A DNA stretch of 64,000 nt from contig CP099846.1 in the NCBI GenBank assembly GCA_030062745.1, forward strand, positions 9,359,432 to 9,423,431, given 5' to 3'. Below are positions 42,591 to 54,114 of the stretch, piece by piece; within the stretch, counting starts at the first letter, position 1, and each line of letters begins with the position of its first letter. This DNA comes from Capitulum mitella. Lineage: Eukaryota; Arthropoda; Thecostraca; Pollicipedomorpha; Pollicipedidae. Both the position numbers and the translations under genes were made by a program. The notes below the pieces were generated by a model. It was not told the DNA's origin, searched no databases, and saw only the letters and a list, made by a program, of their open reading frames with translations.

Positions 42591-42792
42591 TCACATGTGT
42601 TTTATTTTGTGTATGCTGTTGTAGGTAACTTTTTTGTCTTGACATAATTGCGTTATATTACGCCGTCGGATTTTATTCATTGTCGTGACTCTTTTTAATG
42701 GAGCTACTTGAAGAAGTTATGGGCGCCGAATGACCCTGCAGTCGGTGCGCCCCTAAGCCCCAATAACCAACCAACCAACCACATGTCAGCTG

Positions 42793-43159
42793 GCAACTGG
42801 CATATATAGTAGCATGTTTGCTTCCACACAGCTTTGTCATCCACATCTAGATGTTAAATGCTTCCCACAAAGTTGTTATTTGTGTATGTTACCCATTTGG
42901 GTGCAGGATCCAGGATGTGGGCAACAAACTGTTTTGGTATGGACTTCAGTTCTGAAAGAAAGAAACAAACTCTTACATCAAGATTTTATGAAAACTTTTT
43001 CATTCATCACTTTGCTGTTTTAAAAATGGTGAAGAGTGAGACAGAGAGAGAGACAGACCCTTTTTTATTTTCCAGTTAGGCACTTTTGCCAGAGCAAACA
43101 TCTGTGGTATCCCTTGTGATGTTTTCAGTGAACCTCTCTTTTTCCCTGGCATTTTTTGA
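42793..43159. other. Intergenic, no gene seen
   Basis: Unique-looking AT-rich sequence after the LINE target duplication; no coding pattern. Confidence 0.4.
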
Positions 43160-43380
43160 ACTCCTGTCCTGTTACCCATGCATGGGGGCTGATGATTGAG
43201 TACATGGCAGGTTCGATTCCCGCTGTTGGTTCCCCTCGGGCATTAACCAGTTGTGATCTGCTGCACTTGTTAAGGTCCATTATTATCCTGCCAGTTCATC
43301 AATCCCATAAGTTTTTCGAAGTACCACCAAATGATAAGATAACTGAAACTGATAAATAAACTCATGAAATACATTTAATC
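43160..43380 (+). repeat. Possible tRNA-derived SINE
   Basis: GGTTCGATTCC at about 43211 matches the RNA polymerase III B-box, and the surrounding GCAGGTTCGATTCCCGC resembles a tRNA T-arm with one stem mismatch. No complete cloverleaf or convincing A-box was found. A SINE remnant is the simplest reading. Confidence 0.35.
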
Positions 43381-43831
43381 CTCCATGCACTTAAATCCTG
43401 GCCCATATGGAGGGGGTACAGGAAATGATGCCACCTACTTCCCAAGGTTTTCCTAGGATAACTTCCTAAGGTTCGTTTCATCCAGATAAAACTTGGTGTA
43501 CCATCTGGGGCACCATTTCCGCATGTTATGGTGCAAACGCTTTTGCTCTACGTTACCATGGTGACGAGCTACAGGGTTTTACACTTAAACCGATTATTTC
43601 GAAACCGACGAGAAAAGTTTTTTGCGATGTTATGTTTGAAAGCTTTCATATAAAACAAGCCAATACTGGGACATTTTTGTTTTTGGAGTCACTCGTCCTG
43701 CAGCGCGCACTCTGTTTCCAAAGCAGCACCGTTCCGCTGTGCTCACGTCTCGGCGCGGAGACGGAGGCACCGGGTGGTGCGTTTGACTTCACTACCGTCC
43801 ATCGCCGCGGCGTACACGGCCGCAGTCTGCC
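43381..43831. other. Intergenic, no gene seen
   Basis: No supportable gene; it becomes GC-richer towards 43740. Confidence 0.35.
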
Positions 43832-44047
43832 TCAGCTAGTCCATCTCAGTCGGAGAGGCTCGCCGGACGTCTGCCCGGGCCACAAATGACAAAAGCAAAA
43901 CCAGAAGTCTGGCGGCGATAGGTCTGGACTACGAACTGGCCATGGACGTTCCACCAGTCGGCTGATGACGTGGTTATCGATCTCGCTGCTCAGCCAGGAA
44001 CTGGTGGCGAACATCTTGTGCATGGTTTGCCATCTTGCGGGAACCAT
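43832..44047 (-). pseudogene. Transposase remnant (mariner-like DDE end)
   Basis: The segment VISRLVERPWPVRSPDLSPPDFW has the WPxRSPDLxPxDFFLW pattern around the third catalytic residue of a mariner-related transposase group. Upstream and downstream sequence is too decayed to assign. Confidence 0.55.
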
Positions 44048-45127
44048 TATATCGGAACTGTATATCGTGCGCTCATTTTTGGCGACAGCTTTTCCTGACG
44101 CAGCTGGAGATAGGTTTCACCGGTGACGGACTGATTTGGGCTGAACCGGAATGTCAATACTTGATGGCCTTGATGGCCCACAATGGCGGCCCATCTCATG
44201 ACCTTGGTGCCACTCAGGGTTCGGATTCCACTTCAGCGCCAGTGGTTTGTGGTGTCCACTGTCTTCCATCCTGTTTGTTTTGTCCTTGTATTAAGCAGAA
44301 CCGCATGCCATCAGTATTTTGTATTCTGTATTCTGTATTCACAATCGTGGGGTTATCCACTTTCAAGCAGTGGCTATTACGCTCCGAGTCAGAGAGGGAA
44401 ACGTCAGAAGTCAGAAGGGATACGCTTCAGATACACAGCCGTACGTTTTAACCACTTACATAGGCATTTGTACGATCAGCGGTAAAAAATATATATCATT
44501 CAGTCTTTTCAAGCGAACTCTAGTAGTTCGCGTCTCAGTGCACGGTGATCTTATGTCTTAAGTCCAGCAACAATGCGGTTGTACAAGCTAGGAGCCCTGG
44601 AGCTAAAACGCCTTTTCCCGGCTTCAGTCCTGGATCGAGGAATGTGTAGCAGATTGCCCTGCCTGGTGCTCCGCTGTTGTTTAGCACTATTTACTTGCAG
44701 GACAGCGGCTAGGGCTTCAGGCTCCCCGTATTTGAGTTCGAGTTTCCGCTGCTGGCAGGGGAAACTCGAACGACGGTAACACCGCCCGCCGAGCCTTCCG
44801 CTCGCCCGCCGAGTTTTCCGCCTGCATTGGGATCGACGAGCAGCTAATCACGGATCTGGACATCATCTTGCAGGCGAGCAGCTGCTTCTTTTAGCTCAAC
44901 GCAGCAGCCCTCACCGACTTCTGCTGGTGCATGGCTGAGCGCTTCATGGCTCTGTACGGCTGGTTTCACATACCCCCACCCTCCACAATCTGCAGCTCCA
45001 CTCCGCAGCTGTCGTGATGTCTTGCCAGTTGCCCATCAGCATGATGTCAGGAGAGACTGCGGAGTCAGCCAACAAGAATGTCCGCCACTGGCGTTTGCGG
45101 TACACTAGGAAGCACGGCACTAGGATG
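44048..45127. other. Intergenic with one hairpin
   Basis: Short GTATTCT repeats lie at 44310-44342. A perfect 12-bp stem GTTCGAGTTTCC / GGAAACTCGAAC (44736-44747 and 44760-44771) has a 12-nt loop. No gene recognised. Confidence 0.45.
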
Positions 45128-47335
45128 CAATGGCGAAATGGAGAAATGACGAATGAGTTTTTGGCGAATGCGAGATGGCGAATGCTAAATGGCGACTTGT
45201 AAAAATGGCGACATGCTAAAATGATACACAGCCAAACAGCGAATGGCCAAATGGTGACATGTAAAAAAGAGGACATGCCAAAATGGTGAACTGCTAAATG
45301 GCGAATGGCCAAATAGCGACGCGTAAAAAAGGCTACATGCCAAAATGACGAACGGCTAAGTGACAAATGGCCAACTAGCGACATATAAAGAAAGGAGGCG
45401 TGCTAAAATGGCGAGCGGCTAAATAGCGAGCGGCTAAATGGCAACGTATAAAAAGGCCACATGTGAAAATGCCGAACGGATAAATGGCAACATAGCCGAT
45501 AAATGGGTAAATGGACACGACTGCCCCGTGCCAGGTCAGCCTTCTCTAGTGAGCTGCAAACTGGTATATAATAGTTACCTACCTCCAGGACCCGAACCCG
45601 GTTCCACGGGACCTAAGTGTTTGATCTTATCCCCAGGCCATGGGTTAGTAAGTTTGAAGTTGTTTCCGAAATCCCCTACCTGCTATTTCAGAATCTGGAA
45701 ATGCTGCCGGAAACGAAGTCGAACGGCAATCGATAGTCCTCGTCAGTATCCTTCCCCCCCCCCCCCTAAAAAGCACCATGAATGTTGACCTGTGTAACGT
45801 GACAGATACGTAGCGAGGCATGAAAAGTCCTCAACATGGTCCGTCTGTCCGTCCTGCCCCCCCCCCTTCTCTTGCTCTGGCGCGTCACGCCCAGGGACTA
45901 CGGAGCTGGGGCTGGACTAGATGGCCGACTAGTTTGCCGGCCTCGTTGTGATCGAAGGGCATTGCTCTGGCGGGTCGATCTCCGACCCATTCGGTCCAGA
46001 AACTCCACTACGTGGCCTCAGATCCTTTGGTGGGTCGGTTTCCGGCCCACCTGGCGAAGAACCTCCACCACGTGTTCGTTACATCCGTCTCAGACCTCAT
46101 CTGGGGTGGCCAGGGAACACCAGTACGTCGTGTTGGGTGCAAGGTAGAGAGACACTCTGGTACCAGGTGTTCTGCTGTGTCCAGGGAGCTGCTTTCTTTG
46201 CAGTTCGGGTCGGGGCTTTCTCCAACCGGTGCAGGGCTCCCCTGACCAGGAATCAGCAGCCAGTCCACAACTGTGCCGGTGTAGATGCGCTGTTTCCAGC
46301 GAGTGAGTCCGTAGCTGCGCCCTGGTTTTGGAATTGGATGGTGATGCGATGAGGTCACCTTCTGCGCACCCCAACGAATAAATGCATAATACACTATAAT
46401 TCGTGGCGTATATATGTATACGCATATATATAATATATATATATATATATATAATCTGTGTGTGTGTCAATATGGGCAGTGAAGTGGACCCTAGTAAAGA
46501 GGATTTGTCCTTCCGCGCAAATCAGGAACGAGCCGGTCCACGGTCAGCGGTTCCGATCTGAGTTGCAATATTTATTGCAAATCACATCATTGTCGGACTG
46601 AACAGCGGATGGCACACTTGGAGTGAATACCGGCTACATAGGCAAAGTGGACCGCTATCCAACAAATGTCAATTGTCACACCATCCGATGCGGACTGGTG
46701 ACTGCTTCAGTACATCCTTTCGTATTGCCAATGCCTATTAACAGCCCTTTATGGCTTTCCGCAACGAAGACTGTCCGTCATTGAGTTGTACCACTGGATG
46801 ATGGTTTATGGTGCTGACAACAAGGCCTGTTTAACATTAATCTGAGCTCAAACCCATCTACAAAACTCACTGGGATATACTTTATCCTCAAAATGCCATA
46901 TATTGTTATTCGCCTTTTTCCGTTCGCCATTTTGGCATAACTCCTCTTTACAAATCATTTTGCCGTTCACCATTTAACCATTTGCCACCTTATTCGCCAG
47001 CTTTGCATGTGTCATTTTTTGTGTGGCCATTTAGGCCGTTCGACATTTTGGCATGTCACCTTTTTACATGTCGCCATTTTGCCGTTCGCCATTTGGCCAT
47101 TCGCCGTCTTGGTATGTCGTCTTTTTAAGATATCAGGATGTCGTCGTTTTGTCGTTCCGCATTTGACCAGTCGCCATTTCAGCGTGTCGCATTTTTTAAA
47201 TGTCGCCATTTTGCCGTTCGTCTTTGGCCAGTCGCCATTTTAACGTGTCGCCATTTTTACGTGTCGCCATTCAGCATTCGCCAACTGGCATTTGCCGCAA
47301 AGGCATCTGCGATTTTTACATGCCGCCATTTTGTC
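45128..47335. mobile_element. Foldback-like element: inverted tandem-repeat arms
   Basis: The left arm (45128-45512) is a tandem array of about 62-bp units built from words like GACATGCCAAAATGGCGAAC, GGCTAAATGGCGAATGGCC and GACATGTAAAAA. The right arm (46909-47335) is the same array in reverse complement (GTTCGCCATTTTGGCATGTC). Between the arms are about 1.4 kb with no recognisable gene and a TA microsatellite (46412-46453). Long inverted repeats made of tandem repeats are the Foldback/TU-type signature. Ends and target duplication were not identified. Confidence 0.6.
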
Positions 47336-48000
47336 CGGACGCCAGAAAGCACTACCACCCCCTACCACGTCAGACATGCTTGGCTACCTCTAAGTGGCTA
47401 GCGACCCTTGTTGAGCAGCCTGGGTCTGCAACGCCACCGAAGCCTCTACGTCAAGCGCCAGGGGAAACTGCCGCCAGAGACGCTAGCCCTGTTAGCTAAT
47501 CCCCAGCTGCCTAGCGCAGAGACAGCTGAGAGGCACGGTGCTTGTGCCGCCAGCAATAGCGGCAGCAACAGGAGCAGCAGCAGCGAGGAGTGATCTGGGC
47601 GCGGAGGAGGGCCGTTTGTTAATGTCCATATTCCTGTGATGTTTTCTCGGTCTGCGTGTGTATGTGTGCATTATTTTCAAATGAACGCTTCACTTAAACG
47701 TGATCGCGTGCATCAATCGCATCACGGAAAACTGGAGATAAATGAATCTATTTTGTTAAGATCAAATAATCTGGGGATAACAAATATTGGAAAGAAATAG
47801 TGAAAGCAATGAAAAACATCCAAGAAATAACACCCTGTAACAGGATTGCAGGACGTTAAAGCGGAGCTCTTCTAGTCGAGCTATTCTAGTCTGGTAGCTG
47901 CCGGACGAGGCCGGCTGGCCGGCCGCGTCCGGTCACAAACAGCAGGCGAAATGTCATGGCACTGTATTCACGGCCTTCGCAGGGACCCACACAGGGCGTG
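47336..48000. other. Intergenic up to the assembly gap
   Basis: Contains GCAGCAGCAGC-type triplets near 47560 and a GGCCGGCTGGCCGGCC palindrome at about 47911-47926. No gene recognised. Confidence 0.4.
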
Positions 48001-48500
48001 NNNNNNNNNNNNNNNNNNNNNNNNNNNNNNNNNNNNNNNNNNNNNNNNNNNNNNNNNNNNNNNNNNNNNNNNNNNNNNNNNNNNNNNNNNNNNNNNNNNN
48101 NNNNNNNNNNNNNNNNNNNNNNNNNNNNNNNNNNNNNNNNNNNNNNNNNNNNNNNNNNNNNNNNNNNNNNNNNNNNNNNNNNNNNNNNNNNNNNNNNNNN
48201 NNNNNNNNNNNNNNNNNNNNNNNNNNNNNNNNNNNNNNNNNNNNNNNNNNNNNNNNNNNNNNNNNNNNNNNNNNNNNNNNNNNNNNNNNNNNNNNNNNNN
48301 NNNNNNNNNNNNNNNNNNNNNNNNNNNNNNNNNNNNNNNNNNNNNNNNNNNNNNNNNNNNNNNNNNNNNNNNNNNNNNNNNNNNNNNNNNNNNNNNNNNN
48401 NNNNNNNNNNNNNNNNNNNNNNNNNNNNNNNNNNNNNNNNNNNNNNNNNNNNNNNNNNNNNNNNNNNNNNNNNNNNNNNNNNNNNNNNNNNNNNNNNNNN
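48001..48500. other. Assembly gap (500 N)
   Basis: Exactly 500 unknown bases, i.e. a scaffold gap of possibly arbitrary size. Confidence 0.99.
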
Positions 48501-48610
48501 AATACATACGTCGTTTGTATGAGTGAGTGAGAGCTGCGCGTGCGTTCTAAGAGAATTTGCATGTCTAATCCGCACAAAAGTCTGACAAGCAGGAAAACAA
48601 AACGGTTGCG

Positions 48611-50018
48611 CGGTATTATAGCAATATCTCCTGTCATGAAAGACAACGCATGAGGTAGTCTGAATTAACGGATATCACTTGGCACACACGCACGCACGCA
48701 CGCACGCACGCCATCCGGCGTAAAACAACTTTGAACTCTTGATTGTGAAAGTCGCATGGAAATATGAACACGACCAGATCACAGACCAGTGTCAGTCGGC
48801 TCACTTTTGGCCTTTGTTTGCCTTGGCAAGTTGCTCCAGCAGAGCCATCCTTTCTTGATGGCAGCGGAGCAGCAGGGCGTTCTTTTCACAATGGCGCTCC
48901 TTCCTGGCCACTTCATTTCGCTGGTCGGCTTCGGCCAGGGACTTTACAATGTGGTTTTCTTTGGCCGGCCTCTTTGCAGGTGGCACCGACGTGCCAGGCG
49001 ACGCGTGACTTCGGCCCTCTATCTTCGCAGGGCTTTTGCCAGGAGCTGCGCTGACGTCACCGGCGTCACCGCCACCCGGGATGGGGAGCGAACCCGCCAG
49101 ATGTACTGGTTCAATGTTCGGCTTCCCAGCTCTTAGTTCACCTAATTCCTTCCCAGATGGGCACGTCGTGCGTTTGCGTCCGCTCTTGCTATTATTGTCT
49201 TTCACTCTTCCGAAAGCGGCCGTCAGTGCCTTCCATTTGTTTTCAGTTTGCTGTGGTGTCACCCTGTAGCCTGCTATGCACAGCTGGTCTGCCACCTCCC
49301 TCCAGATTGTTCTCTTTTTCATCTTTGGATTCCCGAACTGATGCCGACGCTGCTCGTACAGCTCCAGCAGATGATGTGCTGCTGCATCAGTCCACATTTT
49401 TGCAAAATAGTTGAAATGGCATCAGGCGTAAACAGTATTCCAAATTGCCATACTTGTGCCTTTCAGTTACGGGAAATATACTTCATCAAACATCAAATTA
49501 CACATGACTTAATATGACACTGGTCCAAATTGAACTGTATGATGAACTGAACTTTGCCTAAACAACAAGACGGCTCCTTTCAGGAATGGTTTTGCTTGGT
49601 TAGCTACTGGCCCTTATGTGCTAACATGACAGCATTAGCTGTCTATCAGGATTCAAGATGTTAAATTATGTTAAGATGTGAGTGGGTCATATCATGGACA
49701 TGTGTAAGTAATGGCTTCAAATAAGGTTGTAGCTCATGAAGATCACGACAATAAAACAGCAAATGCATGAGCTCAAAGCTGGTGGCACACATTTCTTGCT
49801 GCTTGGCACTACAATAGGAGCCCTACATATATCGATTTATTGTACATGTATTGGGAGATAATTTAAACAACCAACCTTTTCCATCTGACTGCTCGGCTGG
49901 GTCAAACTCAGCAAGGTCCACAGATTGCTGCCGCTTTCAGATGAATCTTTGCAGGTGCGGTCTGTTATGTCCTCCAGGTTGCTAGATGACCTTTTGCAAT
50001 TGGCACACTGGTACATGA
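48611..50018. repeat. Segmental duplication, copy 1 (with intact Myb/SANT gene)
   Basis: Matches 53500-54114 plus 60582-61420, in the same orientation, starting at CGCGGTATTATAGC and ending at GGCACACTGGTACATGA. The copies differ in a CACG microsatellite (48690-48714 against 53575-53630) and scattered bases. Copy 1 ends where LINE fragment L4 starts. Confidence 0.85.
48801..49397 (-). CDS. Myb/SANT-like DNA-binding protein, 198 aa
   Basis: A probable nuclear DNA-binding protein. Residues about 1-75 form a Myb/SANT-like (trihelix) domain with the spaced tryptophans MWTDAAAHHLLELYEQ, RTIWREVADQL and ENKWKALTAAF. A basic stretch (SGRKRTTC), a Pro/Gly/Ser-rich linker and a charged C-terminal helix follow (NEVARKERHCEKNALLL to ANKGQK), likely a coiled coil. 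The single open frame starts at ATG 49397. Such proteins occur both as host transcription factors and as PIF/Harbinger accessory proteins; no terminal repeats were found here, so I cannot decide. A second copy is interrupted by LINE L3. Confidence 0.75.
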   Translation of the reverse strand: MWTDAAAHHLLELYEQRRHQFGNPKMKKRTIWREVADQLCIAGYRVTPQQTENKWKALTAAFGRVKDNNSKSGRKRTTCPSGKELGELRAGKPNIEPVHLAGSLPIPGGGDAGDVSAAPGKSPAKIEGRSHASPGTSVPPAKRPAKENHIVKSLAEADQRNEVARKERHCEKNALLLRCHQERMALLEQLAKANKGQK

Positions 50019-51708
50019 CGGTTTCCTGGACTACAGTTTGACAAACGATTGACGTACAGGGAACGTTTTAAATCGCTGCGTGAGAAGTGTTTTAAATCAC
50101 TGAACGTTTTAAAGTGTGTCGCAGGTACATCGTACGGTGCGGATAGAGTGGCGTTGCTCTGTCTATACAGATCCCTGATTCGCTCTAAGTTGGACTATGC
50201 TTGTTTTGTGAATGACTGCATGCGACTCCAGCAAGCGTACGTTGGACACAGTGCACAACTCTGCCTTGCGCATTGCTACGGGTGCCTTCAGAACGTCTCC
50301 CATCGCTAGTATCTTGGTGGAAGCTGACGAACCACCTCTGGCTTTGCGACGGAAGGTGCTCGGGCTGCGGTATGCATGCAAGTTAGCTCAGTTCCCCGAC
50401 CACCCGACATATGAAGCGGTGTTTTCTCCCAGCACAATAGCCCTATTTCGCACCGGACGATCTCTGAAAGCCACTCCTTTCTGTGTGAGAGTCCATGACC
50501 TGTTAATTGAGAGCGGTGTGCGACTGAGGTCCGTGGCACGTTCTTACGATCTAGACATACCTCCCTGGGAACTGGTGTCCCCTGTGGTGGACGTGTCTTT
50601 GGCTGAGAACCGGAAGCGCGACGTGGCCCCGGAGGAGTTACGGTGCAGAGCACTGGAGCACATGGCATCCTACGATGGCCATATGACTGCTTTCACCGAT
50701 GGATCGAGGACGGAGGCTGGTGTGGGCTGTGCTTTCGTGTGTGGCCCTGACACTCGGTCATTTACTTTGCCACCTCATGCATCGGTTTATACGTCGGAAC
50801 TCGTGGCTATCGACAAGGCGCTGTGTTTCATTGAGGCAAGCGACGATGGTTTTTACGTACTTTTTACAGACTCGCTGAGTAGCCTTTTAGCGCTGAAGTG
50901 TTTCCATCCGCGTCATCCCCTTATACAGGATATTTTAAGACGATTGACAGCGTTAGACCGACATGGAAAGAGAGTGACGTTCTGTTGGATCCCCAGCCAC
51001 GTGGGGATATCTGGCAACGAACGAGCCGATGCAGCCGCGAAGCGTGCGTCACGCATGTGTGTGACGCGACGAATGTCATTGCCTGCCAAGGACTTTTATC
51101 GTGTGTTTTCGTCATATATGTATGACTTGTGGCAACGTGAGTGGGATGCGCTCGGTCCAAATAAGCTCAAAAGTATTAAACCCCGCCTAGGAACTTGGGC
51201 CTCAAGTTCACGCGAAAACCGGCGAGAGGAGGTTATTCTCTGCCGTTTGCGCCTAGGCCACACATACGTAACGCATCACCATCTGTTAAAGGGCGAAGAG
51301 AGAGGGATGTGCCCCCGCTGCAGTGAGCCCCTCACTGTGCACCATGTGCTGATCACATGCAATGGTTTGACTTCAGAGCGTTTGCGGCACTTTGGCCACA
51401 GTACGACTCCTCGCACTTTGCAGGATTTGCTGAGTGACGAGTCTCGTTTTATAGAGACGGGACAGTTGTTCCGGTTTTTATTGGATGTCGGTTTTTCTGC
51501 GGTTTTTTCACGCTACTAGTCACATGTGTTTTATTTTGTGTATGCTGTTGTAGGTAACTTTTTTGTCTTGACATAATTGCGTTATATTACGCCGTCGGAT
51601 TTTATTAATTGTCGTAACTCTTTTTAATGGAGCTACTTGAAGAAGTTATGGGCGCCGAATGACCCTGCAGTCGGTGCGCCCCTAAGCCCCAATAACCAAT
51701 AACCAACC
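50019..51708 (+). mobile_element. LINE copy L4, 5'-truncated
   Basis: Begins in ORF2 at the position equivalent to about 41089 in L2 and runs to the AACC-type tail at 51708. Its left flank is duplication copy 1 and its right flank a pogo-like gene; no target duplication is visible, so a junction rearrangement is likely. Confidence 0.88.
50049..51519 (+). pseudogene. L4 ORF2 fragment (end of RT, RNase H)
   Basis: Covers the thumb/connection region and the complete RNase H domain (FTDGSRTEAGVG to NERADAAAK) and the C-terminal CPRCSEPL segment. A 2-base deletion near 50216 separates 50049-50215 from the long frame 50212-51519. Identity to L2 is very high in the 3' part. Confidence 0.88.
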
Positions 51709-52440
51709 GACAGCTGCACAGACGGTTACAAGTTCTCCACTTTCCGCTGACGTCATTGATCCGACTTGCCTGGTTCCGGTTGGTGCCACAACTTGTGGAG
51801 GCTTTTGCACTGTTGTCAGTCCTGTTTCATCGACGTTCGAAATATCTTCTCTCTCAAATTTGTATCTGTCCATCACCTCACCGAGCTTCCTAAAAAAACT
51901 CCCCCACGTTCCACTTGTTGAAACCACTCGCTCGGCTCAAACTTGTGGCTTCAGTTACTCGAATGGACAGCCGCCGTCTCTTTCGGAAGGATCTGAACCA
52001 CTCCATTCCCGCCATCTTGTTCTCGATCCAAGATTTCGTTACTGTGATGTCGTGACGCATCGCACATTCGTATGCCAAAGTTCGAACTTCTCGCGGTGTT
52101 AGACCGAAGAAGACTTCTGATGCTTTTCTAATATACGCTTCCAAAAGTTCTTCCTGCTCGTCCGTAAACACTCTGGATCCTGAGTTTTGGTATCCCATGT
52201 TCGGATCTATACCCGCCTTCTTTTTCCTCACAAAACGATTTAGAGTTTGGTAGTTTACTCCGTGTTCCTTTGCTGCACTGCGGTTGGAGACTCCACCTTT
52301 GATTACTGCGTTACAAGCCCGCAGCAGGATATCCTTGGGGCTGTTCTTGCGCCTATCCGTTTTCCGGATGTATGGATGTACCGAAATGCCGGATCCGCGG
52401 CATTTCGGCTGTTCAATCTGAAAACAAAGCCCAAACGTAT
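51709..52440 (-). pseudogene. pogo/Tigger-like transposase fragment
   Basis: From a splice-acceptor-like TTTTCAG near 52420, the frame encodes a psq-type HTH (DILLRACNAVIKGGVSNRSA, then YQTLNRFVRKKKAG), a CENP-B-type HTH (LTPREVRTLAYECA, WIENKMAGMEWFRSFRKR) and the beginning of the DDE_1 domain (ISNVDETGLTTVQKPP, first catalytic D). A frame break lies near 51910, and the gene is cut off at 51709 by LINE L4. It is a different lineage from the Tigger at 5.5 kb. Confidence 0.8.
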
Positions 52441-52489
52441 TAGTTATGGACTTACTAAATAATCCCCTCACAATAGTTACGGGCAGACT

Positions 52490-52755
52490 TGTGCCAAGAT
52501 CAGAAAAAGGGATCCAAGATCCAACAAGATCCCTCGACAATAATAAAGGGAAGATCCTAGATCCCTTAAGATCCTTCAGCAAAATTTTAGAAAAGATCAA
52601 AGATACAAAAAGATTAGGGATTCATTCTAAAAAAAGATCCAGGATCCCAGACGAGCCCGCGACAAAATTCAGAAAAAGATCCAAGATCCCAAAAGATCTG
52701 GAATCTAGATCTTAGGGATCCAGTCCTGGATGCTTTTTTCGGGATCTTGGCACAT
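52490..52755. repeat. GATC-dense degenerate minisatellite
   Basis: About 16 GATC tetramers in some 265 bp, mostly as AAGATCC or GGATCC, in a loosely periodic pattern of about 45-50 bp (AAGATCCAAGATCCC with an A-rich spacer). Confidence 0.7.
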
Positions 52756-53499
52756 GTCTGGTTACGGGAAGGGTTGTATCAGGGTGAATTGCATGGGCGT
52801 CGAATGTGGGAGGCGGTGGGCGGGAAGGTGTGTCCCTCTAATCTGTGTAACACAGGTGGGGATGTGGCCACACATTTTCGGCACTTGTTCGATTTTAATT
52901 TTTGCTTTTGCTTTCATTCCATGAGCGCGGCCTGTCATTCCTCGTGATGCCGCACGTTTTCAGCACAAATATTTTTGACTAATTTTTCGTTGTATCTAAT
53001 GTGATAAGATTGTGTGTTTTTGGCACACACAAAAAATCTGTGGCGACACCCCTAATGAGTTGTATCTACATTGGGGTGAGTTGTATCACTGTTACAACAT
53101 ACCCCACCTGGCCTGACACAACATGTACCACCCCTCCATATTGGAAAAAACGTCGTCCTGCTCAACAACCAGTGGCTAGCCGAGGGTAATCCTTTCCACG
53201 CACGTAGCCTCAGAATCTACCCTTACCACTGCTACAGCGATCCTTCCAATTCGTGTACATCTGAATGACAAAAACACATATTTCCTTACGACGAAATTTT
53301 ACAGAATGACACCCCGAAAACACAATTTCTGCACTCACCGCGAGACGCGCCAAGCCGGTCAGACGACAGTACAAGGAAAGATGGCGGACCGCTTGCCACG
53401 CCATCCGATCGTGTCGGGAGCGCCATCTCTTGGATACGTTTGGCACAAATCGCTCTGATACAAGTTGTCCATGATACAACTCTCCCCACTCTCCCCTAC
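52756..53499. other. Intergenic, no gene seen
   Basis: Several TTGTATC/GATACAA words (52775, 53060, 53081, 53458, 53475) recur. No coding frame above 110 codons that looks real. Confidence 0.4.
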
Positions 53500-53596
53500 G
53501 CGGTATTATAGCAATATCTCCTGTCATGAAAGACAACGCATGAGATAGTCTGAATTAACGGATATCACTTGGCACACACGCACACACACACACACA

Positions 53597-53631
<35 letters not shown>

Positions 53632-54114
53632 CATCCGACGTAAAACAACTTTGAACTCTTGATTGTGAAAGTCACATGGAAATATGAACACAGACCAGAT
53701 CACAGACCAGTGTCAGTCGGCTCACTTTTGGCCTTTGTTTGCCTTGGCAAGTTGCTCCAGCAGAGCCATCCCTTCTTGATGGCAGCAGAGCAGCAGGGCC
53801 TTCTTTTCACAATGGCGCTCCTTCCTGGCCACTTCATTTCGCTGGTCGGCATCGGCCAGGGACTTTACAATGTGGTTTTCCTTGGCCGGCCTCTTTGCAG
53901 GTGGCACCGACGTGCCAGGCGACGCGTGACTTCGGCCCTCTACCTTCGCAGGGCTTTTGCCAGGAGCTGCGCTGACGTCACCGGCGTCACCGCCACCCGG
54001 GATGGGGAGTGAACCCGCCAGATGCAGTGGCTCAATGTTCGGCTTCCCAGACATCAGTTCACTTAATTCTTTTTCAAACGGGCACGTCTTGCGTTTGCGT
54101 CCGCTTTTGCTATT
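53500..54114. repeat. Segmental duplication, copy 2, left part
   Basis: Homologous to 48611-49190. It is interrupted by LINE L3 at the target duplication GCTTTTGCTATT (54103-54114) and resumes at 60582. Confidence 0.85.
53722..54114 (-). pseudogene. Myb/SANT-like gene copy 2, C-terminal part
   Basis: Encodes the linker and C-terminal helix of the 48.8-kb gene (SGRKRKTCPFEKELSEL to ANKGQK) with a handful of substitutions. It is separated from its N-terminal part (60582-60797) by LINE L3. Confidence 0.85.

Larger units (their letters stand above)
36313..42780 (+). mobile_element. Full-length I-group-type LINE, copy L2
   Basis: Flanked by ACATGTCAGCTG at 36301-36312 and 42781-42792, a 12-bp target duplication. 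Starts with a C run and a GC-rich 5' UTR (36313-37153), then ORF1, ORF2, a 190-bp 3' UTR and a tail of AACC/ACCA repeats instead of poly(A). Endonuclease, RT and RNase H in one ORF2 place it near the I/Nimb-like groups of non-LTR elements; the exact clade is not assigned. Confidence 0.92.

Noticed and set aside
43160-43380. Functional tRNA gene
   Set aside because: The B-box is good, but no acceptor stem, anticodon arm or A-box of proper spacing can be built.
45128-45512. CRISPR array
   Set aside because: Eukaryotic context, degenerate units of about 62 bp without unique spacers, and an inverted partner array.
47951-48575. Long open frames across 48001-48500
   Set aside because: They consist of the 500-N assembly gap.
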